From Dyella solisilvae (GTDB taxonomy: Bacteria; Pseudomonadota; Gammaproteobacteria; Xanthomonadales; Rhodanobacteraceae): a stretch of DNA of 64,000 bases. Below are positions 42,958 through 52,438 of the stretch, piece by piece (position 1 is the stretch's first letter; each line of letters starts with the position of its first letter). The notes beneath the pieces were generated by a model that was not told where the DNA came from, did no database searches, and saw nothing but the letters and a program-made list of their open reading frames with translations. The stretch spans positions 1,182,124 to 1,246,123 of the forward strand of contig NZ_QQSY01000001.1 of the NCBI RefSeq assembly GCF_003351225.1, in the 5' to 3' direction. The position numbers and the translations under genes were made by a program.

Positions 42958-45765
42958 ATGGAAAAGAGTTTCGAGCCCGGCCAGATCGAATCGAAGTGGT
43001 ATGCCGCCTGGGAAGCCAGCGGCGACTTCAAGCCCACTGGCCAAGGCGAGCCGTACTGCATCCTGCTGCCCCCGCCGAACGTCACCGGCACGCTGCACAT
43101 GGGCCATGCGTTCCAGCAGACCGTTATGGACATGCTGATCCGCTACCAGCGCATGCGCGGCATGAACACGCTGTGGCAGGTGGGCACCGACCACGCCGGC
43201 ATCGCCACGCAGAAGATCGTGGAGAACCAGCTCGCCGTCGAGAACAAGACGCGCCATGACCTTGGCCGCGAGGCTTTCATCGAGCGCGTGTGGCAGTGGA
43301 AGGAGGAGTCAGGCTCCACCATCACCAACCAGATGCGCCGCCTCGGCGTCGCCGCTGACTGGTCACGCGAGCGCTTCACCATGGATCCCGGCCTGTCCGA
43401 GGCCGTGCGCAAGGTGTTCGTCGAGTGGTTCCGCGCGGGCCTGATCTACCGCGGCAATCGCCTGGTGAACTGGGATCCGGCGCTGGGTACCGCGGTGTCC
43501 GATCTTGAAGTGAACAACGTCGAGCGCGACGGCCATATGTGGTCGATCCGCTACTTCACCGCCGACGGCAAGGACAGCGTCGTGGTTGCCACCACGCGTC
43601 CGGAAACCATGCTGGGCGACGTCGCCGTGGCCGTGCATCCGGAAGACGAGCGCCACGCGCGGCTGATCGGCCGGATGCTGCGCCTGCCGTTGTCCGGCCG
43701 CGAAATTCCGGTGATCGCCGACGACTACGTCGACCGCGAATTCGGCACCGGCTTCGTGAAGATCACCCCGGCGCACGACTTCAACGACTACGCCATCGGC
43801 CAGCGCCACAACCTGGCGCCGATCAACATCTTCACGCTGGACGCCAAGGTCAACGAGAACGCGCTGGAGAAGTATCGCGGCATGGATCGTTACGAGGCGC
43901 GCAAGGCCGTGCTCGCGGACCTGGAAGCCGAGGGTTTGCTGGTCGAGACCAAGCCGCACAAGCTGCAGGTGCCGGTGAGCCAGCGTTCCGACGCGGTCAT
44001 CGAGCCGATGCTCACCGACCAGTGGTTCCTCGACCTCACCAGCGAGAAGGGCCGCAAGGAAATCACCGAACCGGCGCTCGATGCCGTGCGCGGCGGCGAG
44101 ATCAAGTTCGTCCCGGACAACTGGAGCACCACCTACACGCAGTGGCTGGACAACATCCAGGACTGGTGCATCAGCCGCCAGCTGTGGTGGGGCCACCGCA
44201 TCCCGGCGTGGTACGACGAGGCCGGCAACATCTTCGTGGGCGAGGACGAGGCCGATGCGCGTGCGCACGCCACGACGACGCCAGTTGGCGCGCTGCGCCA
44301 GGATGAGGATGTGCTCGACACGTGGTTCTCCTCCGCGCTGTGGCCGTTCTCCACGCTGGGTTGGCCAATGGATGGCCCGGCGAAGGACGAGCACGGCAAC
44401 GTCGTGGCGAACTGGCAAACCGACAACGTGTTCCTGCCCAGCGCCGTGCTGGTGACGGGCTTCGACATCATCTTCTTCTGGGTCGCCCGCATGGTGATGG
44501 CGACCAAGTACTTCACCGGTCGCGTGCCGTTCAAGCACGTCTACATCAACGCCATCGTGCGTGATGCGGAAGGCCAGAAGATGTCCAAGTCCAAGGGCAA
44601 CACGCTGGACCCGCTGGACCTGATCGACGGCATCGAGCTGGAGCCGTTGGTGGCCAAGTCCACCAGGTCGCTGCTGATTCCGCAGGTGCGCGAGAAGGTG
44701 GAAAAGCGCATCCGCAAGGACTACCCGACCGGCATCCCCGCCATCGGCACCGACGCGCTGCGCTTCACCTTCGCCGCGTTGGCGAGCTACAGCCGCACCA
44801 TCAACTTCGACATCAAGCGCGCGGAAGGCTACAAGGCGTTCTGCAACAAGCTGTGGAACGCTGCGCGCTTCGTGCTGATGAACCTGCCGGAAGGCGAACT
44901 GCCGGCGCCTCCCGGTGGCCCGGTGACCGAGGCCGAGCGCTGGATCCTGACCCGCCTCAAGCAGACCTTGGTTGATGTCGAGCAGCACTTCGCCAACTAC
45001 CGCTTCGACCTGCTGGCGCAGGAGTTGTACGAATTCACCTGGAACGAGTTCTGCGACTGGTTCTTGGAACTGTCCAAGCCGGCGTTGAACGGTGACGACG
45101 CGGCCGCCGCGGCCTCCACGCGCCACACGCTGGTGGTGGTGCTGGAAACCATCCTGCGCGCGCTGCATCCCATCGTGCCGTTCATCAGCGAGGAGATCTG
45201 GCATTCGATGGCGCCGAAGCTCGCCCTCGACGCGAAGTTCCTCATGGAGCGTCCGTGGCCGCGCGCCGACGAGATCGTCGCCGACGACGCCGCCACCGCC
45301 GAGATCGAGTGGTTCAAGAACGTGCTGAGCGGCATTCGCCGCATCCGTGCGGAAATGAACATCGCCCCGGGCAAGACCATCCCGCTGCTGCTCGCCGACG
45401 GTGACGCCACCGATCGCGCACGCGCGGCCAAGTTCGCCGCCCAGATCAGCTTCCTCGCCCGCGTGGATGCACCGCAGTGGATCGAGTCTGGCGCCAACGA
45501 GCCGGCTGCCGCCGCTGCGGTGGTGGGTTCGATGCGCGTGCTGATCCCGCTCGCTGGCCTGATCGACCTCGGCGCCGAGAAGGCACGCCTCTCCAAGGAA
45601 ATCGCCCGCATCGAGGGCGAGATCAAGAAGTGCGAAGGCAAGCTCGGCAACGCCAACTTCGTGGCGAACGCGCCGGCGGAAGTGGTCGCCCAGGAACGGC
45701 AGCGCATCACCGACTGGGGCGTCCAGCTCACCGCGTTGCGCGAGCAGTCGCAAAAGTTGGGCTGA
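42958..45765 (+). CDS. valS: valyl-tRNA synthetase
   Basis: 935 residues, class I aminoacyl-tRNA synthetase. The HIGH-type motif is [15 protein letters not shown] (about residue 41) and the KMSKS motif lies at about 541 ([14 protein letters not shown]). The CP1 editing domain ([19 protein letters not shown]), anticodon-binding domain and C-terminal coiled coil (about residues 865-935, [16 protein letters not shown]) are all present. It charges tRNA-Val and edits threonyl-tRNA-Val. It has its own promoter and its stop is followed by the same palindrome as hemE. Confidence 0.97.
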   Translation: MEKSFEPGQIESKWYAAWEASGDFKPTGQGEPYCILLPPPNVTGTLHMGHAFQQTVMDMLIRYQRMRGMNTLWQVGTDHAGIATQKIVENQLAVENKTRHDLGREAFIERVWQWKEESGSTITNQMRRLGVAADWSRERFTMDPGLSEAVRKVFVEWFRAGLIYRGNRLVNWDPALGTAVSDLEVNNVERDGHMWSIRYFTADGKDSVVVATTRPETMLGDVAVAVHPEDERHARLIGRMLRLPLSGREIPVIADDYVDREFGTGFVKITPAHDFNDYAIGQRHNLAPINIFTLDAKVNENALEKYRGMDRYEARKAVLADLEAEGLLVETKPHKLQVPVSQRSDAVIEPMLTDQWFLDLTSEKGRKEITEPALDAVRGGEIKFVPDNWSTTYTQWLDNIQDWCISRQLWWGHRIPAWYDEAGNIFVGEDEADARAHATTTPVGALRQDEDVLDTWFSSALWPFSTLGWPMDGPAKDEHGNVVANWQTDNVFLPSAVLVTGFDIIFFWVARMVMATKYFTGRVPFKHVYINAIVRDAEGQKMSKSKGNTLDPLDLIDGIELEPLVAKSTRSLLIPQVREKVEKRIRKDYPTGIPAIGTDALRFTFAALASYSRTINFDIKRAEGYKAFCNKLWNAARFVLMNLPEGELPAPPGGPVTEAERWILTRLKQTLVDVEQHFANYRFDLLAQELYEFTWNEFCDWFLELSKPALNGDDAAAAASTRHTLVVVLETILRALHPIVPFISEEIWHSMAPKLALDAKFLMERPWPRADEIVADDAATAEIEWFKNVLSGIRRIRAEMNIAPGKTIPLLLADGDATDRARAAKFAAQISFLARVDAPQWIESGANEPAAAAAVVGSMRVLIPLAGLIDLGAEKARLSKEIARIEGEIKKCEGKLGNANFVANAPAEVVAQERQRITDWGVQLTALREQSQKLG

Positions 45766-45776
45766 GGGCCTTCGCT

Positions 45777-45799
45777 CCCTCTCCCCTGCGGGGAGAGGG
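45777..45799 (+). terminator. palindrome after valS
   Basis: CCCTCTCCCC/GGGGAGAGGG with a TGC loop, 11 bases after the valS stop and identical to the one after hemE. No T-run follows, so it may act as a terminator or a 3'-end stabiliser. Confidence 0.5.
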
Positions 45800-45810
45800 T
45801 TGAGGCACTG

Positions 45811-45890
45811 CCACCTTTGCGGTGGCCTTTCCACCTTCACGGCGGCATTGCCACCTTCACGGGGGCATTGCCACCTTTACGGTGGTGAGG
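45811..45890. repeat. four-unit 20-bp tandem repeat
   Basis: Four adjacent units begin with CCACC at 45811, 45831, 45851 and 45871, each CCACCTT(T/C)(A/G)CGG(T/C/G)GG plus a short tail. The units can form short CCACC/GGTGG hairpins. Single copies of the unit occur at 42805 and 52971. The 45766-46103 gap contains no gene. Confidence 0.8.
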
Positions 45891-45917
45891 GGCCACTCGT
45901 CCCCCACGCCCCCGACT

Positions 45918-46043
45918 CGTCGTCCCAGCGAAAGCTGGGACCCAGTGACTTTCGCCCTTGCTTGAACGATTCCACCACCGGATGGGTCACGTCGGCAGCG
46001 AAAAGCAAAGGCACTGGACCCCAGCCTTCGCTGGGGTGACGAA
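45918..46043. repeat. REP-like doublet (inverted pair)
   Basis: TCGTCCCAGCGAAAGCTGGGACCCAGTGAC (45918-45951) is repeated in inverted orientation as CACTGGACCCCAGCCTTCGCTGGGGTGACGAA (46012-46043). About 60 bases of unrelated sequence lie between the two. This is the arrangement of a REP doublet (REPIN/BIME). Confidence 0.7.
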
Positions 46044-46103
46044 TCAGGAGGCGTTTTCGCAGGGATGAACGGGGGAGCCGCGGGAAGACCTTTCCCGAGC
46101 GCC

Positions 46104-46574
46104 TCAGCCCCCCACCAGATCCTTGGCCATCACGATGGCATCCTCCCGCCCATCCTTGGCCGGGTAATACTTCGGACGGCGCCCGATCTCCTCGAAGCCC
46201 ATCGACAGGTACAGCGTCTGCGCCACCGGATTGGACGGGCGCACTTCCAGGAACACGCGGGTGGCGCCGTTCCAGCGCGCGATGTCGAGCAGGCGCCGCA
46301 TCAGGAAGCGGCCCAGCCCGAGGCCACGATGATCGGGCCCGACGCAGATGTTGAGCACGTGCGCCTCGCCGGCGGCGACCGACAGCACGCCGTAGCCGGC
46401 GATGACCCCATCCACCCACATCACCCAGCACGGATGACCGGCCTTCAGGCAATCCGAGAAGATGCCGGGGGTCCAGGGGAATTCGTAGGACACCGCCTCC
46501 ATCGCCGCCACGTCCGGGACGTCCTCGCGGTGCATGGCGCGAAGCTCGGCATGGGGACGGGCCACGGCAACCAT
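46104..46574 (-). CDS. rimI: ribosomal protein S18 alanine N-acetyltransferase
   Basis: 156 residues, GNAT fold. RimI acetylates the N-terminal alanine of S18. Motifs: VDGVIAGYGVLSVAAGEAHVLNICVGPDHRGLGLGRFLMRRLL (acetyl-CoA P-loop Q/RxxGxG/A in HRGLGLGR), NPVAQTLYLSMGFEEIGRRPKYYPA. The ATG at 46574 gives a standard N-terminus. It lies 5 bases behind the HolD-like gene, as in the E. coli holD-rimI order. Confidence 0.9.
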   Translation of the reverse strand: MVAVARPHAELRAMHREDVPDVAAMEAVSYEFPWTPGIFSDCLKAGHPCWVMWVDGVIAGYGVLSVAAGEAHVLNICVGPDHRGLGLGRFLMRRLLDIARWNGATRVFLEVRPSNPVAQTLYLSMGFEEIGRRPKYYPAKDGREDAIVMAKDLVGG

Positions 46575-46579
46575 GGTCG

Positions 46580-47059
46580 CTACTCCGACGGCGCGGCCAG
46601 GGCGCGTCGCAGGCTTCGCAGCGCGTTCCACAGCCGGCGCTTGCCCGCGCCCGAGGCCAGCACGCTGGCCGGCTCGTCCGCCAGCACGATATGGGCCCGG
46701 CCGAGCACGGCCGCTGGCAATTCGCGCCCCAAGGCATGGGCCTGGGCCTCGCCCATCACCAGGTAGGCCCGCGCCTCTGGCGCCGCCGGCAACCTGCCGT
46801 CATTGACCTCGATCCGCGGCGCGCGGGCCACGACCGGGCCGCAGGCGACCAGGGCGCGTCCCAGCAAATCCAGCTCACGGGCCGAGCACCCGGCTGGCAG
46901 CACCACCACGCAGTCGCCGCTCAGCGCCATCTTCGGTTCTGCCGGCTCCGCCGTGGCCACTGCAGCCGGTGGCGCGGCCCGCCGCACCCATGGCGTCACG
47001 CCCATCGCGCGCAGTACACGCTCGCGATGGGCCGGCGAGGCTTGGGCGACCGCAACCAT
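46580..47059 (-). CDS. holD: DNA polymerase III psi-subunit-like protein (HolD candidate)
   Basis: 159 residues. The gene lies directly before rimI, the position of holD in E. coli, and its start overlaps the pssA stop (TGATG). By eye comparison with the E. coli psi subunit from memory: RAMGVTPWVRR resembles the N-terminal LGITQWSLRR clamp-loader-binding segment; a strand/helix pair (CVVVLPAGCS..LLGRALVACG) corresponds to the Rossmann-like core; and LASGAGKRRLWNALRSLRRAL fits the C-terminal helix with LRANPTARAALWQQI. An Ala/Pro-rich insertion (about residues 27-48) is not in E. coli HolD. If right, it binds chi (HolC) and the clamp loader. Confidence 0.65.
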   Translation of the reverse strand: MVAVAQASPAHRERVLRAMGVTPWVRRAAPPAAVATAEPAEPKMALSGDCVVVLPAGCSARELDLLGRALVACGPVVARAPRIEVNDGRLPAAPEARAYLVMGEAQAHALGRELPAAVLGRAHIVLADEPASVLASGAGKRRLWNALRSLRRALAAPSE

Positions 47060-47832
47060 CACGCCACCCCGCGGCGCCGGCGATGGGTGGCGCGGCCCCA
47101 CAAGGTCATCACCGGTCCGGACAACAGGTACAGGGAGAACACCACGAACAGCACGCGCGGCGGATCGACGAAGAACGGTACCAGGATCAGTACGCCCACG
47201 ATGATCCACAGGAACGGCACCCGGCCATCGCCCATCGGCAACGACTTGAAGCTGTAGTAGCGGAAGCGGCTGACCATCAGCAGGCCAACCACCACGGCCA
47301 TCACGGCAGTGAGGAAGCAGACCTCCTCGCCGACGATGCCGAACTTGTCCATGCTCCACACGAAGGACATGCACACGGCCGCCGCCGCCGGGCTGGCCAG
47401 CCCCTGGAAATAGCGCTTGTCGATGACGCCGACCTGGGTATTGAAGCGGGCCAGGCGCAGCGCGGCGCAGGCGGCATAGATGAAGGCCGCCGCCCAGCCG
47501 ATCTTGCCCCAGGTGGGGCCGTAGTCCTTGAGCGTGGAGAGCGACCAGGTGTACATGACCAGGGACGGCGCCAGGCCGAAGCTGACCAGGTCCGACAGCG
47601 AGTCGTACTGGACGCCGAACTCGGTCTGGGTGTTGGTCAGGCGCGCCACCCGGCCGTCCATGCCGTCCAGCAATGCCGCCACGAACACCGCGATGGCCGC
47701 CGAGCTGAAGTCCCCCCCGATGCTCACCACGATCGCGTAGAAACCGGCGAACATGGCGCCGGTGGTAAACAGGTTCGGCAACAGGTAAATGCCCCGGTGG
47801 CGCGGCGGGCGGGCGGGTGTAGTCTCGCTCAT
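47059..47832 (-). CDS. pssA: CDP-diacylglycerol--serine O-phosphatidyltransferase
   Basis: 257 residues, multi-pass inner-membrane enzyme. The CDP-alcohol phosphatidyltransferase signature DGx2ARx8Gx3Dx3D is exact: it opens DGRVAR and closes GVQYDSLSD (about residues 60-82). Several hydrophobic helices surround it. It makes phosphatidylserine, the precursor of phosphatidylethanolamine. The ATG at 47832 fits the family N-terminus (a short positively charged stretch before LPNLFTTGAMFAGFYAIV). It leads an operon with the HolD-like gene and rimI. Confidence 0.92.
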   Translation of the reverse strand: MSETTPARPPRHRGIYLLPNLFTTGAMFAGFYAIVVSIGGDFSSAAIAVFVAALLDGMDGRVARLTNTQTEFGVQYDSLSDLVSFGLAPSLVMYTWSLSTLKDYGPTWGKIGWAAAFIYAACAALRLARFNTQVGVIDKRYFQGLASPAAAAVCMSFVWSMDKFGIVGEEVCFLTAVMAVVVGLLMVSRFRYYSFKSLPMGDGRVPFLWIIVGVLILVPFFVDPPRVLFVVFSLYLLSGPVMTLWGRATHRRRRGVA

Positions 47833-47942
47833 GAAGCAATCCGTGACGGAATACGCGCAGTGTAAACCATCCTCCGCTTGAGTCCGGGCGGAGGGGGTGT
47901 TAACAAATGCGGACCCTGTCTCATGCCTCGGAGAACGCCCCA

Positions 47943-48380
47943 ATGCGCCGTCTGCTGATCGCCACCGCTCTACTGATCGCCGCGCCCATGGTGGCGGCCC
48001 AGGCCTACAAGTGGACCGACGCCAATGGCACGGTGCACTACTCCGATGCGCCGCCGCCGCAGGGCACCAAGTACAACAAGGTCACCACCACCGGCACGGT
48101 GGAACCCCTGGCCGCACCGGCGCCCTCGGGCAACAGCAGCAGCGAAACGGCTTCGGCCAAGCCATCCCAGTCATCCCAGCCGGCGCAGCCCATGGCCGAC
48201 ACCCCGGAGAACCGCGCCAAGTTCTGCAGCAGCCTCAAGGGCAACCTCGACACCCTGAAGGGGTCCAGTCCCGTGGTGATGGAGCAGAACGGCCAGCAGA
48301 AGGTGATCGACGCCGACCAGCGCCAACAGCAGACCTCCACCGCCGAAGCCCAGTACAAGCAGTACTGCCCGGGCACCTGA
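47943..48380 (+). CDS. exported DUF4124-domain protein
   Basis: 145 residues. Signal peptide (about 1-19, LLIATALLIAAPMVAAQ) is followed directly by the DUF4124 signature AYKWTDANGTVHYSDAPPPQGTKY (residues about 20-43). A Ser/Ala/Gln-rich linker and a C-terminal segment with two cysteines (FCSSLKGN and YCPGT) follow, likely disulfide-linked. DUF4124 proteins are small periplasmic proteins common in Xanthomonadales and Pseudomonas; their function is unknown. It is divergent from pssA. Confidence 0.85.
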   Translation: MRRLLIATALLIAAPMVAAQAYKWTDANGTVHYSDAPPPQGTKYNKVTTTGTVEPLAAPAPSGNSSSETASAKPSQSSQPAQPMADTPENRAKFCSSLKGNLDTLKGSSPVVMEQNGQQKVIDADQRQQQTSTAEAQYKQYCPGT

Positions 48381-48453
48381 GCCATCGCAAACCCACGTCG
48401 GCCCATCTGAAATTCCCGGATGGGCCCACTGCGGAGCCGGCGCTGCGGATGGC

Positions 48454-48459
48454 TATAAT
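48454..48459 (+). promoter_or_regulatory. -10 element of proS
   Basis: A perfect TATAAT, 29 bases before the proS ATG. The -35 region (around GCGGAG) is weak. Confidence 0.5.
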
Positions 48460-48488
48460 CGGCCTCTTTCACTCGCCGGATCCGCCAC

Positions 48489-50186
48489 ATGCGCCTCAGC
48501 CAATTCCACCTGGCCACCGTCAAGGAAGTCCCTGCCGACGCCGAAATCGCCAGCCATCAGCTGATGCTGCGCGCCGGCATGATCCGCAAGCTCGCCGCGG
48601 GCCTGTACACCTGGGCGCCGCTGGGCCTGCGCGTGCTGCGCAAGGTGGAATCCGTGGTGCGCGAGGAGATGGACCGCGCTGGCGCGGTCGAGCTGCTGAT
48701 GCCGACCATCCAGCCCAAGGAGCTGTGGGAGGAAAGCGGCCGCTGGGCGAAGTTCGGCCCGCAGCTGCTGAAGATCAAGGATCGCAAGGAGCAGGAGTTC
48801 TGCTACGCGCCTACCGCCGAGGAAGTGATCACCGACTACGCGCGCAATGAGCTGAAGAGCTACAAGCAGCTGCCGGTGAACTTCTACCAGATCCAGACCA
48901 AATTCCGCGACGAGATCCGCCCGCGCTTCGGCGTGATGCGCGCGCGCGAGTTCCTGATGAAGGACGCTTACTCCTTCCATCTCACGCAGGAGTCGCTGGC
49001 CGGCACCTACGACGCGATGTACCAGGCGTACACGCGCATCTTCACCCGCCTGGGCCTGAAGTTCCGCGCCGTGGAAGCCGACACCGGCGCCATCGGCGGC
49101 AATGCCAGCCATGAGTTCCAGGTGCTGGCCGATTCGGGCGAGGACGCGCTGATCTTCTCCGACGGTTCCGACTATGCGGCCAACATCGAGAAGGCCGAGG
49201 CGCTGGCGCCGACCACTACGCGCCCTGCCCCGTCTGCCGAACTCACGCGCGTGGACACGCCCACGCAGAAGACCATCGAAGAGGTCGCCGCCTTCCTCAA
49301 GGTCACGCCGCAGCAGTGCGTGAAGACCATCCTGGTGCGTGGCGCCGAGGGCCTGGTGGCGCTGTGCGTGCGCGGCGACCATGAGGTCAACGAAGTGAAG
49401 GCCGGCAAGCTGGCGGGCATGCCCGGCGAGTCGGAACTGGCGAGCGAAGAGGAAATCCTCGCCGCGACCGGCGCGCGCCCCGGCTTCATCGGCCCGGCGG
49501 GGCTGCCCGCCGAGATCCTGGTCATCGTCGATCGCGATGCGGCCGTGCTGGCCGACTTCGTCTGCGGCGGCAATCTGGACGGCACGCACTACACCGGCGC
49601 CAACTGGGATCGTGACGCCCGCGTCACCCGCGTCGAGGACATCCGCAAGGTGGTCGCCGGCGATCCTTCGCCGGACGGCAAGGGCACGCTGCAGATCGCT
49701 CGCGGCATCGAGGTCGGCCACGTGTTCCAGCTCGGCAACAAGTACGCCGAGGCGCTCAAGGCCACCGTGCTGGACGAAAACGGCAAGGCCCAGGTGATGC
49801 TGATGGGCTGCTACGGCATCGGCGTCAGCCGCATCGTGGCCGCCGCCATCGAACAGCGCCACGACGACGCCGGCATCATCTGGCCGGAGCCGATGGCGCC
49901 GTGGCGCGTGGCCGTGTGCGTGATCAATCCCAAGAACTCGCCTGACATCGCCCAGGCCGCCGACGCGCTGTATGCCGAGCTCAAGCAGCGCGGCGTGGAA
50001 GTCGCGCTCGACGACCGCGGCCTGCGCCCGGGCGCCATGTTCGCCGACATGGAGCTGATTGGCATCCCGCACCGCGTGGTGGTCAGCGAACGCGGTCTTG
50101 CTGCCGGGACGCTGGAATATCGCGCCCGCCACGAGGCCGAAGCGCGCGCCATCACCCAGGACGAGCTGTTCGCCCTGCTCGGCTGA
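48489..50186 (+). CDS. proS: prolyl-tRNA synthetase
   Basis: 565 residues, class II synthetase of the bacterial type with an inserted editing domain. N-terminal [54 protein letters not shown] type motif 1; motif 2 [27 protein letters not shown]; an insertion domain at about residues 225-405 that deacylates alanyl-tRNA-Pro; motif 3 [19 protein letters not shown]; and a C-terminal anticodon-binding domain. It charges tRNA-Pro. A strong terminator follows. Confidence 0.96.
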   Translation: MRLSQFHLATVKEVPADAEIASHQLMLRAGMIRKLAAGLYTWAPLGLRVLRKVESVVREEMDRAGAVELLMPTIQPKELWEESGRWAKFGPQLLKIKDRKEQEFCYAPTAEEVITDYARNELKSYKQLPVNFYQIQTKFRDEIRPRFGVMRAREFLMKDAYSFHLTQESLAGTYDAMYQAYTRIFTRLGLKFRAVEADTGAIGGNASHEFQVLADSGEDALIFSDGSDYAANIEKAEALAPTTTRPAPSAELTRVDTPTQKTIEEVAAFLKVTPQQCVKTILVRGAEGLVALCVRGDHEVNEVKAGKLAGMPGESELASEEEILAATGARPGFIGPAGLPAEILVIVDRDAAVLADFVCGGNLDGTHYTGANWDRDARVTRVEDIRKVVAGDPSPDGKGTLQIARGIEVGHVFQLGNKYAEALKATVLDENGKAQVMLMGCYGIGVSRIVAAAIEQRHDDAGIIWPEPMAPWRVAVCVINPKNSPDIAQAADALYAELKQRGVEVALDDRGLRPGAMFADMELIGIPHRVVVSERGLAAGTLEYRARHEAEARAITQDELFALLG

Positions 50187-50207
50187 CGGCGCCGGGATTG
50201 TCCCGGT

Positions 50208-50242
50208 GAAAACGGCCGCGAAAGCGGCCGTTTTCGTTTTTT
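50208..50242 (+). terminator. intrinsic terminator of proS
   Basis: GAAAACGGCCGC/GCGGCCGTTTTC, a perfect 12-bp stem with a GAAA tetraloop, followed by G and six T. Confidence 0.95.
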
Positions 50243-50259
50243 GGGTCATGCGCCTTGCA

Positions 50260-50471
50260 CTCCCGGACGGATTCACTTTTCCATCCGCGCTAATCGGCGC
50301 ATTAGCCGGCAATAACCGCCGAATGTCTAATGCCTTTTATTCACTCCGGCAATGGTTTATTACACTTTGCATTATCTGGATGCATCGGTAAGAATCCAAA
50401 GACTTAACCGAAGCATTGCCTCAAGCAGCAATGCCGCTCATTCGCCAATTGCTCACCCCCGGGAGTTACTC
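50260..50471 (+). promoter_or_regulatory. AT-rich upstream region of the H-NS-like gene
   Basis: This ~210-base stretch is clearly AT-richer than the rest of the window (runs such as TTTTATTC and GGTTTATTAC), as expected for H-NS target DNA and possible autoregulation. A promoter candidate is TTGCAT (50367-50372), 16-base spacer, TAAGAA (50389-50394). GGGAG lies 7 bases before the ATG. Confidence 0.5.
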
Positions 50472-50798
50472 ATGGCCGTTGATATCAAGAATCTCAACCA
50501 CAACCAGCTCAATGACCTGATCAGCAAGGCGCAGACTCGCCAGCAGGAATTGCGCAAGGAAAAGGTGGTCAAGCTGCGCGAGAAGATCCACGCGCTGATC
50601 AAGGCCGAGGGTTATACGTTCGAGGATATTTTCGGCCACGCCCGTGCCGCCAAGTCCCGCCGCGCCGGGACGACGGTCGCGCCGAAGTACCGCAATCCGG
50701 CCGATCCGGAACAGACCTGGTCTGGCCGCGGCAAGCGCCCGCGCTGGTTCAACGATGCACTGAAAGCCGGCAAGAAGGAAAAGGACCTGGCGATCTGA
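50472..50798 (+). CDS. H-NS family nucleoid-associated protein
   Basis: 108 residues. A charged N-terminal coiled coil for dimerisation (NHNQLNDLISKAQTRQQELRKEKVVKLREKIHALIKAEGYTFEDIF) and a basic C-terminal DNA-binding segment with APKYRNPADPEQTWSGRGKRPRWFNDAL, the H-NS/BpH3/XrvA signature that inserts into the minor groove of AT-rich DNA. Such proteins silence foreign genes. It has its own promoter region and a terminator-like hairpin follows, so it is a monocistronic unit. Confidence 0.92.
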   Translation: MAVDIKNLNHNQLNDLISKAQTRQQELRKEKVVKLREKIHALIKAEGYTFEDIFGHARAAKSRRAGTTVAPKYRNPADPEQTWSGRGKRPRWFNDALKAGKKEKDLAI

Positions 50799-50822
50799 TC
50801 GCCACCGGGGATCGCATTGACC

Positions 50823-50848
50823 AAAACGCCGGCCAAAGCCGGCGTTTT
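50823..50848. terminator. terminator between the H-NS-like and thrE-like genes
   Basis: A perfect 11-bp inverted repeat, AAAACGCCGGC / GCCGGCGTTTT, with a CAAA loop lies between convergent genes, so it can work in both directions. Confidence 0.85.
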
Positions 50849-50867
50849 CCATTCCGGATAATGCCTG

Positions 50868-52142
50868 TCAGAGCGAACGGCGCGGAGCAATGAGCAAGTC
50901 GCCGAACAACAGCCCCGCCACCAGCGCAATCAACAGCGTCACCAGCAGGATGCCGGTATCCATGCCCAGCGTGGTGTCGCGCTCAAGCAGATAGGACATG
51001 CTGCGGAAACTCACGCTACCCGGCACCAGCAGGATGATCCCCGGCTCGCGGATGATCGCGCCCGGTCGGTGCACGAATCGCGCGTATAGGTTGGCCAGGC
51101 TGCCCAGCACCAACCCACCCAGGAACACGCCGAACGGCGCCGCTGGAATCCTTCCGGCCAGGGCGCCACCCCAGCGGGTCGCCAGGTAACCGAGCACCAC
51201 CGCCGCCATGACCACCAGGTAGTCGCGCCGCGCGGCGCGGAAAGAAACGGCAAAGGCGATGGCGCCCACCAGCAGGGCCGGAAAGTCGGTCCAGGCCGGC
51301 AGCGGGGGCAGTGCGTAGTCGCGACCCTCGATGCCGAAGGCGCTGCACAGTTGAGTGGCCGCAACCGTGCCGAAGGTGAGCTTGATGAGCGTGGCGATGG
51401 CGCCACCCATGCGCGCGACGCCGGACACCAGGTGCTGGCTCGATATCTCGCGCACCGCCGTGGTCAGCGCCATACCCGGCATCAGCACGATCAGTCCTGC
51501 GAGTATCACCGACTTGATCGCCAACGGCACCAGGAACTCGCTGACCAGGATGGCGATGAAGGTGGCCACCAGTGCACTGATCGCCTCGCTCGCCACGGCC
51601 AGTCGCGGCCGCGTGGCGGACAGCACGGTGATGGTGCCGATGATGAGCCCTATCAGCGCCGTCGTGACCAGGTCCGCCCACGAGCTATGCAGAAGCAACG
51701 CCACCACGCTCGCCGCCGCCAAGCTGTAGCTCGCGATCACGCCAGCCTGGGCCCGACGTGTATCGGGACGCCCCAACTCCCGCAATCGCCGGAAGCCGTC
51801 GCGCAATTCGATGTCGCCGGCGATCACTTTGTCGGCAATCGCATCGGCCTCACACAAGCGAGCCAGGTTCACATCGCCCGGCGACAGGCGCATCACCTGG
51901 GTGACCTGCGCCACCTCCTCCTCGCCCTGGGTGCGATCGGTGAAGGAAATGATGATCGCCGTGGGGCTGGACCACACATCCGCCTGCAGCCCCAGCCGCT
52001 GCGCCGAGCCGCCGATCGCGCTTTCCAGGCGCGGCGCCGCCGTGCCGTATTGATGCAGGCGCCGGGCCAGCTCAAGCAAAAACGCTATGCGCGTATTGAG
52101 CGGCGCCAGCGCCAGCGGGGTAAGGACCGCGGCTTGATTCAT
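50868..52142 (-). CDS. ThrE-family threonine/serine exporter-like protein
   Basis: 424 residues. The N-terminal cytoplasmic half carries the YjjP/ThrE-type domain (residues about 20-120, with FLLELARRLHQYGTAAPRLE and SPTAIIISFTDRTQGEEEVAQ), followed by about nine to ten membrane helices with the conserved VLMPGMALTTAVREI and a C-terminal YjjB-like half (PGSVSFRSMSYLLERD). The family exports threonine, serine or dicarboxylates. The fused YjjP-YjjB layout matches ThrE of Corynebacterium. The ATG at 52142 was chosen over a GTG at 52151. Confidence 0.85.
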   Translation of the reverse strand: MNQAAVLTPLALAPLNTRIAFLLELARRLHQYGTAAPRLESAIGGSAQRLGLQADVWSSPTAIIISFTDRTQGEEEVAQVTQVMRLSPGDVNLARLCEADAIADKVIAGDIELRDGFRRLRELGRPDTRRAQAGVIASYSLAAASVVALLLHSSWADLVTTALIGLIIGTITVLSATRPRLAVASEAISALVATFIAILVSEFLVPLAIKSVILAGLIVLMPGMALTTAVREISSQHLVSGVARMGGAIATLIKLTFGTVAATQLCSAFGIEGRDYALPPLPAWTDFPALLVGAIAFAVSFRAARRDYLVVMAAVVLGYLATRWGGALAGRIPAAPFGVFLGGLVLGSLANLYARFVHRPGAIIREPGIILLVPGSVSFRSMSYLLERDTTLGMDTGILLVTLLIALVAGLLFGDLLIAPRRSL

Positions 52143-52438
52143 CGCGCGCACGCTGGTGTGGAAGTGTCAGTCATGGTGGTCGAAGCGCAGTGTGGCCATC
52201 AGCATGACTGCTAGTAGAACTGATTTGGATGGCTGTTGTCAGGGGTGAGGATGGTAAGTGGGGTGAGCGCTTCAGGTTGCGGGTGTGGGAGTGGCGCACG
52301 GGATTGCGGTCGATGATGGGGTAGCCCTCGCGGATATCCGGCAGGACTGGAGCGCGCTGCTTCATGTTCTCTGTTCGGCATCTCTTCGTGATGCTGTCTG
52401 GTCATCGAAGGGGAGCTTCGCAGGCAAGTGCACAGCGC

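Noticed and set aside
43363-45840. An 825-residue minus-strand frame opposite valS
   Set aside because: It is antisense to a complete valyl-tRNA synthetase with all motifs.
45811-45890. A CRISPR-like array
   Set aside because: The four 20-bp units are directly adjacent, with no unique spacers, so this is a simple tandem repeat.
48453-50312. A 619-residue minus-strand frame opposite proS
   Set aside because: It is antisense to a complete prolyl-tRNA synthetase.
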